Assembly (NCBI GenBank): GCA_049325415.1
Contig: JBMOLL010000033.1
Span: forward strand, 1-16,758
Direction: 5' to 3'
Source: JBMOLL01 sp049325415
GTDB lineage: Bacteria; Bacteroidota; Bacteroidia; Bacteroidales; GCA-2748055
Length of the DNA stretch: 16,758 nt
In this document: positions 13,362-16,758 of the stretch, piece after piece
Position numbering within the stretch: position 1 is the stretch's first letter
How the letters are laid out: each line of letters starts with the position of its first letter
Position numbers and translations under genes: made by a program
The notes under the pieces: model-generated
Database searches by the model: none
What the model was told of the DNA's origin: nothing
The model's input: the letters and a program-made list of their open reading frames with translations, nothing else

Positions 13362-16313
13362 ATGAAAAGAAGGACAGCTTTAACCAAACTACTTCTGTTT
13401 CTGTTTGGAATATTAGTGGTCACAACCACGTATGCCCAGCAACGGACGTTAACCGGTACCGTTACGGATGCCACCAATGGGGATCCGTTGCCCGGTGCCA
13501 CGGTATTAGTAAAAGGGACCACTATGGGTACCGCCACCGACATGGATGGACATTTTGAGCTTCGTATCACTTCGGGAGAGGTCCTCGTTGTTTCCTTTGT
13601 GGGATATATCTCCGCAGAAATTCCCATCCTGGACAAGACCATGCTGGACGTTGCTCTGAATCCCTCAAGCATTAATGTCGACGAACTGGTTGTTATTGGT
13701 TACGGTACCGTTAAAAAGGATGATGCCACCGGTTCCGTTACCGCTATCAGCGCTGATGATTTTAATAAAGGGAACATCACCTCCGCCCAGGACCTGCTGG
13801 TCGGTAAAACCGCAGGTGTGGTGATTACCAGTACTGGTGGTGCACCGGGAAGCGGCTCCACCATAAGGATCAGGGGCGGTTCCTCCCTGAATGCCTCCAA
13901 TGACCCGCTCTACGTGATCGACGGTGTCCTTATCGACAACCACGACCTCAGCGGGGGGAACAACATCCTCAGCATTATTAACCCGAATGATATCCAGACC
14001 TTCACCGTGCTGAAAGACGCTTCGGCTACCGCCATCTACGGTGCACGTGCTTCCAACGGGGTTATCATTATCACCACGAAAAAAGGGAAAGCAAACGCTC
14101 CTCTTTCTGTCAGTTATAATGTAAATGCTTCTATGGCCAGTCCCATTGAATTCCTTGATGTGTATTCGGGAGACGAACTGCGCCAGATCGCTTATGAACA
14201 CATGGATATTTATAATATCGGCGATTATGATGTTCTCGGCTCAGCCAATACCAACTGGCAGCAGGAACTGTTCCGTACAGCTTTCTCTATGGATCATAAC
14301 CTGAGTGCCAGCGGTTCGGTCAAAGCTACTCCCTACAGGGTCTCCCTCGGGTATACAGACCAGAACGGTATTATGAAAAATACGGCGATGAACCGTTTTA
14401 CCGGTGCATTCAATGTGAGCCCTGAATTCCTCGGCGGTGACCTTAAGGTTACCCTTAATGCCAAAGGAATGAGAACACACAACAACTTTGGCGACAAGAA
14501 TGCGTTGGGATCGGCCGTGAACATGGACCCCACCCAGAGTATCTATGACGGGAATCCTGCCACGGATGGTTATTTCCAGTGGAGCAGCTATGGTGCCAAC
14601 CTGGGAACACCCAACCCGGTGGAACAGCTGATGGGAGTGGATGATCAGTCGAACGTCTACCGCTTTATCGGTAATGCACAGATTGATTATAAAATCCCCT
14701 TCCTGGAAAACCTGGAAGCCCACCTGAACCTGGCAACCGATAATTCCAGCAGTGCTGGGAACAAACTCCGCGACAAGACCTCTCCGACCAACCTGACCGG
14801 AGACTACTGGGGATATATCGGTGAATACAGCGCCAAAATGAACAACCAGCTGATGGATGCCTACCTGAGCTACAGCAAGGAGTTTGAAAGCAGCCACTTC
14901 GACATAACTCTGGGTCATTCCTATCAGCATGTTTACAGATCGGATACCTCCTATACCTACGGTTATACGGATGAAACTCATCCCTTTGTCGACAAGGCCA
15001 CCATTCATAAATCCCAGTATTTCCTCCTTTCCTTCTTCGGCAGGATGAACTACTCGATCAAAGACAAATATTACCTGACCGTCACGATGCGTGAAGACGG
15101 ATCTTCCCGCTTTTCGCAGGGCACCCCCTGGGGTTTCTTCCCCTCCGCCGCCCTGGCATGGAAGATCAGTGAAGAATCGTTCATGCAAAATGTAAGTGCT
15201 GTGACCAATCTCAAACTCCGCGCAGGATGGGGGATTACCGGTCAGCAGGATATCTTCGATAACGATTATCCAAGTATGGCAACCTACCTGATGTCGGCCG
15301 AAGATGCCTACTACATGATCGACGGCCAGTACATTCCAACACTGCGTCCCGGAACCTACGACCCCTTCATCAAGTGGGAGGAAACCACCACTCAGAACAT
15401 CGGTCTTGATTTCGGCTTTGCCCGCAACAGGATCACCGGTAGTATCGATGTGTATAAGCGCGTTACCAACGACCTCATCAATACGGTGACCATTCCGACC
15501 ATGAGCAACTTCTCCAACCGTCTGACCACCAACGTGGGTAGCCTTGATAACAAAGGGGTAGAACTTTCTCTTAACCTTATCCCCTTGTCGACAAAGGATA
15601 TGTCGCTCGAAATCGGCCTGAATTTTGCCTACAACCAAAACACCATCACCAAACTGCTGTTAACCGATGATCCTGATTATATCGGGGTTCTTTACGGCGA
15701 TGGTATGACCGGCAACAAACAGGTTACCAGGGTCGGTTACCCGGCAAAAAGCTTCTTTGTCAACAAACAGGTGTATGACGCCAACGGCAATCCGATCGAA
15801 GGTCTTTATGTTGATCTTTCCGGTGACGGAGGCGTGGTAAACGGAGATGATGCCGATAAGTACATCTATCACAATCCGACACCGGATTATGTTATGGGCT
15901 TCTCACTCCGCTTTAACTACAAAAACTTCGACCTGTCTGCCTCCTCAAGGGCCAACATCGGGAACTATGTGTATAACCAGCTGGCCGCAGGTGCTTCCTA
16001 CGACCAGATGAACCAGATCGGTTACTGGAAAAACTTCCCGAAATACCTGAGCGAAACCAACTTTGTAAAGCGCCAGTTCACCAGCGATTACTTTGTTGAG
16101 AACGCCTCCTTCTTCAAGGTCGATTATATCAGCGCCGGTTACCTCGTTTCCAAAGTGGCCGATTCCTTTGATCTGAGAGTCAGCCTGAACCTGCAGAACG
16201 CACTCACCATAACGAAGTATTCCGGTCTTGATCCCGAAGTGGATGGTGGAATTGACAATAATTTCTATCCAAGGCCAAGAACCTTTACTCTTGGATTGGG
16301 AATTACTTTTTAA
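13362..16313 (+). CDS. SusC/RagA-family TonB-dependent outer-membrane transporter
   Basis: The 983-residue product imports oligosaccharides across the outer membrane with a SusD-type lipoprotein as lid. It starts with a signal peptide, probably cut after TTTYA (residue 25). A CarboxypepD_reg-like domain follows (about 27-100: LTGTVTDATNGDPLPGATVL, GTATDMDGHFEL). Next are the TonB-box region DELVVIGYGTVKK (107-119) and a plug domain (about 120-243) with IRIRGGSSLN, DPLYVIDGVL and the SusC hallmark LKDASATAIYGARASNGVII (217-236). The rest is a beta-barrel ending in GLGITF, with the terminal aromatic residue expected for BAM recognition. The susD-like gene starts 18 nt after the stop. The neighbouring maltose phosphorylase operon suggests starch- or maltodextrin-derived cargo. 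Confidence 0.95.
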   Translation: MKRRTALTKLLLFLFGILVVTTTYAQQRTLTGTVTDATNGDPLPGATVLVKGTTMGTATDMDGHFELRITSGEVLVVSFVGYISAEIPILDKTMLDVALNPSSINVDELVVIGYGTVKKDDATGSVTAISADDFNKGNITSAQDLLVGKTAGVVITSTGGAPGSGSTIRIRGGSSLNASNDPLYVIDGVLIDNHDLSGGNNILSIINPNDIQTFTVLKDASATAIYGARASNGVIIITTKKGKANAPLSVSYNVNASMASPIEFLDVYSGDELRQIAYEHMDIYNIGDYDVLGSANTNWQQELFRTAFSMDHNLSASGSVKATPYRVSLGYTDQNGIMKNTAMNRFTGAFNVSPEFLGGDLKVTLNAKGMRTHNNFGDKNALGSAVNMDPTQSIYDGNPATDGYFQWSSYGANLGTPNPVEQLMGVDDQSNVYRFIGNAQIDYKIPFLENLEAHLNLATDNSSSAGNKLRDKTSPTNLTGDYWGYIGEYSAKMNNQLMDAYLSYSKEFESSHFDITLGHSYQHVYRSDTSYTYGYTDETHPFVDKATIHKSQYFLLSFFGRMNYSIKDKYYLTVTMREDGSSRFSQGTPWGFFPSAALAWKISEESFMQNVSAVTNLKLRAGWGITGQQDIFDNDYPSMATYLMSAEDAYYMIDGQYIPTLRPGTYDPFIKWEETTTQNIGLDFGFARNRITGSIDVYKRVTNDLINTVTIPTMSNFSNRLTTNVGSLDNKGVELSLNLIPLSTKDMSLEIGLNFAYNQNTITKLLLTDDPDYIGVLYGDGMTGNKQVTRVGYPAKSFFVNKQVYDANGNPIEGLYVDLSGDGGVVNGDDADKYIYHNPTPDYVMGFSLRFNYKNFDLSASSRANIGNYVYNQLAAGASYDQMNQIGYWKNFPKYLSETNFVKRQFTSDYFVENASFFKVDYISAGYLVSKVADSFDLRVSLNLQNALTITKYSGLDPEVDGGIDNNFYPRPRTFTLGLGITF

Positions 16314-16331
16314 CCGACTAAAACGACAACT

Positions 16332-16758
16332 ATGTTTAAAAAGAAAATATATCTGGGAATCTTTCTTTCAACACTGATGTTTGCATCGTGTGTGAATGAC
16401 CTGTATGAATCTCCTATAGACCCCAATTCCATCCTGTCGGGGAACATCAACGATGATCCGGCTTATGTGCAGGAAGTTCTGGGTAAGATCTATGCAAGCT
16501 TTATTATCTCCGGGCAGGGAACCGGTTCCGGTGCGGATATTTCCGCCGCCGACGATAACTTCTTCACTACCATGCGTGCTTACTGGAACCTCCAGGAAAT
16601 CACGACCGATGAGGCCATCTGCGCCTGGGGTGATATCGGTATCGCCGATCTGAATACCCAGACCTGGAGTCCGAGCAACCCTTTCCTTACCGCTGTTTAT
16701 CAGCGTCTCGGTCTTTCGATCACCTATGCCAATGATTTCATCAACCTGACCAAGGACA
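16332..16758 (+). CDS. SusD/RagB-family surface glycan-binding lipoprotein, N-terminal part (runs off window)
   Basis: The gene starts at ATG 16332, 18 nt after susC, and is open to the window end (142 codons). The product begins MFKKKIYLGIFLSTLMFASC, a lipoprotein signal with a lipobox ending at Cys20. The continuation, with YESPIDPNSI, YVQEVLGKIYASF, WNLQEITTDEAI and YQRLGLSITYANDFI, is typical of SusD proteins, whose N-terminal TPR-like helices bear NLxEITTDE and YxRLxxxIxxANxFI patterns. It forms the lid over the SusC barrel and binds the glycan at the cell surface. The position directly after susC and the intact start make this call firm despite truncation. Confidence 0.93.
   Translation, partial: MFKKKIYLGIFLSTLMFASCVNDLYESPIDPNSILSGNINDDPAYVQEVLGKIYASFIISGQGTGSGADISAADDNFFTTMRAYWNLQEITTDEAICAWGDIGIADLNTQTWSPSNPFLTAVYQRLGLSITYANDFINLTKD

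Noticed and set aside
14241..15638. Long 465-codon open frame on the minus strand inside susC
   Set aside because: It lies wholly antisense to a clear SusC gene, its translation shows no recognisable motif, and it looks like a shadow of the codon bias of the real frame.

Overview
The window looks like a chromosomal segment of a Bacteroidota member, most likely Bacteroidia. It has a SusC/SusD pair, promoters of the Bacteroidota type (TTG or TTTG, 19-21 nt, then TAnnTTTG), no Shine-Dalgarno sequences, a BlaI/BlaR1-type pair with TonB-system domains, and a DUF4143-type ATPase. No rRNA, tRNA, CRISPR array or complete insertion sequence is visible. Both outermost genes run off the window.

Left part (1-4535): the 5' end of a PQQ-like beta-propeller lipoprotein gene (minus), then methylthioadenosine salvage genes. 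mtnP and mtnA lie on the minus strand but are separated by an AT-richer AAA/DUF4143 ATPase gene. That gene has its own promoter, overlapped by a striking pair of 17-bp palindromes. A YihX-like HAD phosphatase gene diverges from mtnA through an overlapping promoter region.

Middle (4536-7246): a decayed ORF6N-domain gene (minus), then a BlaI-like repressor and a BlaR1-like M56 metallopeptidase in one operon (plus), ending in a textbook intrinsic terminator. The peptidase has no penicillin-binding sensor. It carries a CarboxypepD_reg-like domain, a plug-like segment and a TonB C-terminal domain instead.

Right part (7244-16758): a malto-oligosaccharide utilisation locus. On the minus strand an operon runs MFS transporter, beta-phosphoglucomutase, GH65 maltose phosphorylase, and a LacI-family regulator gene lies upstream. 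Diverging on the plus strand is the SusC-like receptor gene followed by a truncated SusD-like gene. The logic is outer-membrane capture and TonB-driven import (SusC/D), inner-membrane import (SLC45-type MFS), phosphorolysis to beta-glucose 1-phosphate plus glucose (GH65), and isomerisation to glucose 6-phosphate (PgmB). An 18-bp operator-like sequence with a CAAnCGnTTG core occurs both upstream of the MFS operon (11938-11955) and upstream of susC (13154-13171, with a second tandem copy). This suggests the LacI-type regulator co-ordinates both arms.

The observations I rate highest are the shared LacI-type operators, the double palindrome on the ATPase promoter, the three-way-junction leader predicted before the MFS gene, and the ORF6N pseudogene. 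I saw no clearly unprecedented multi-gene system.
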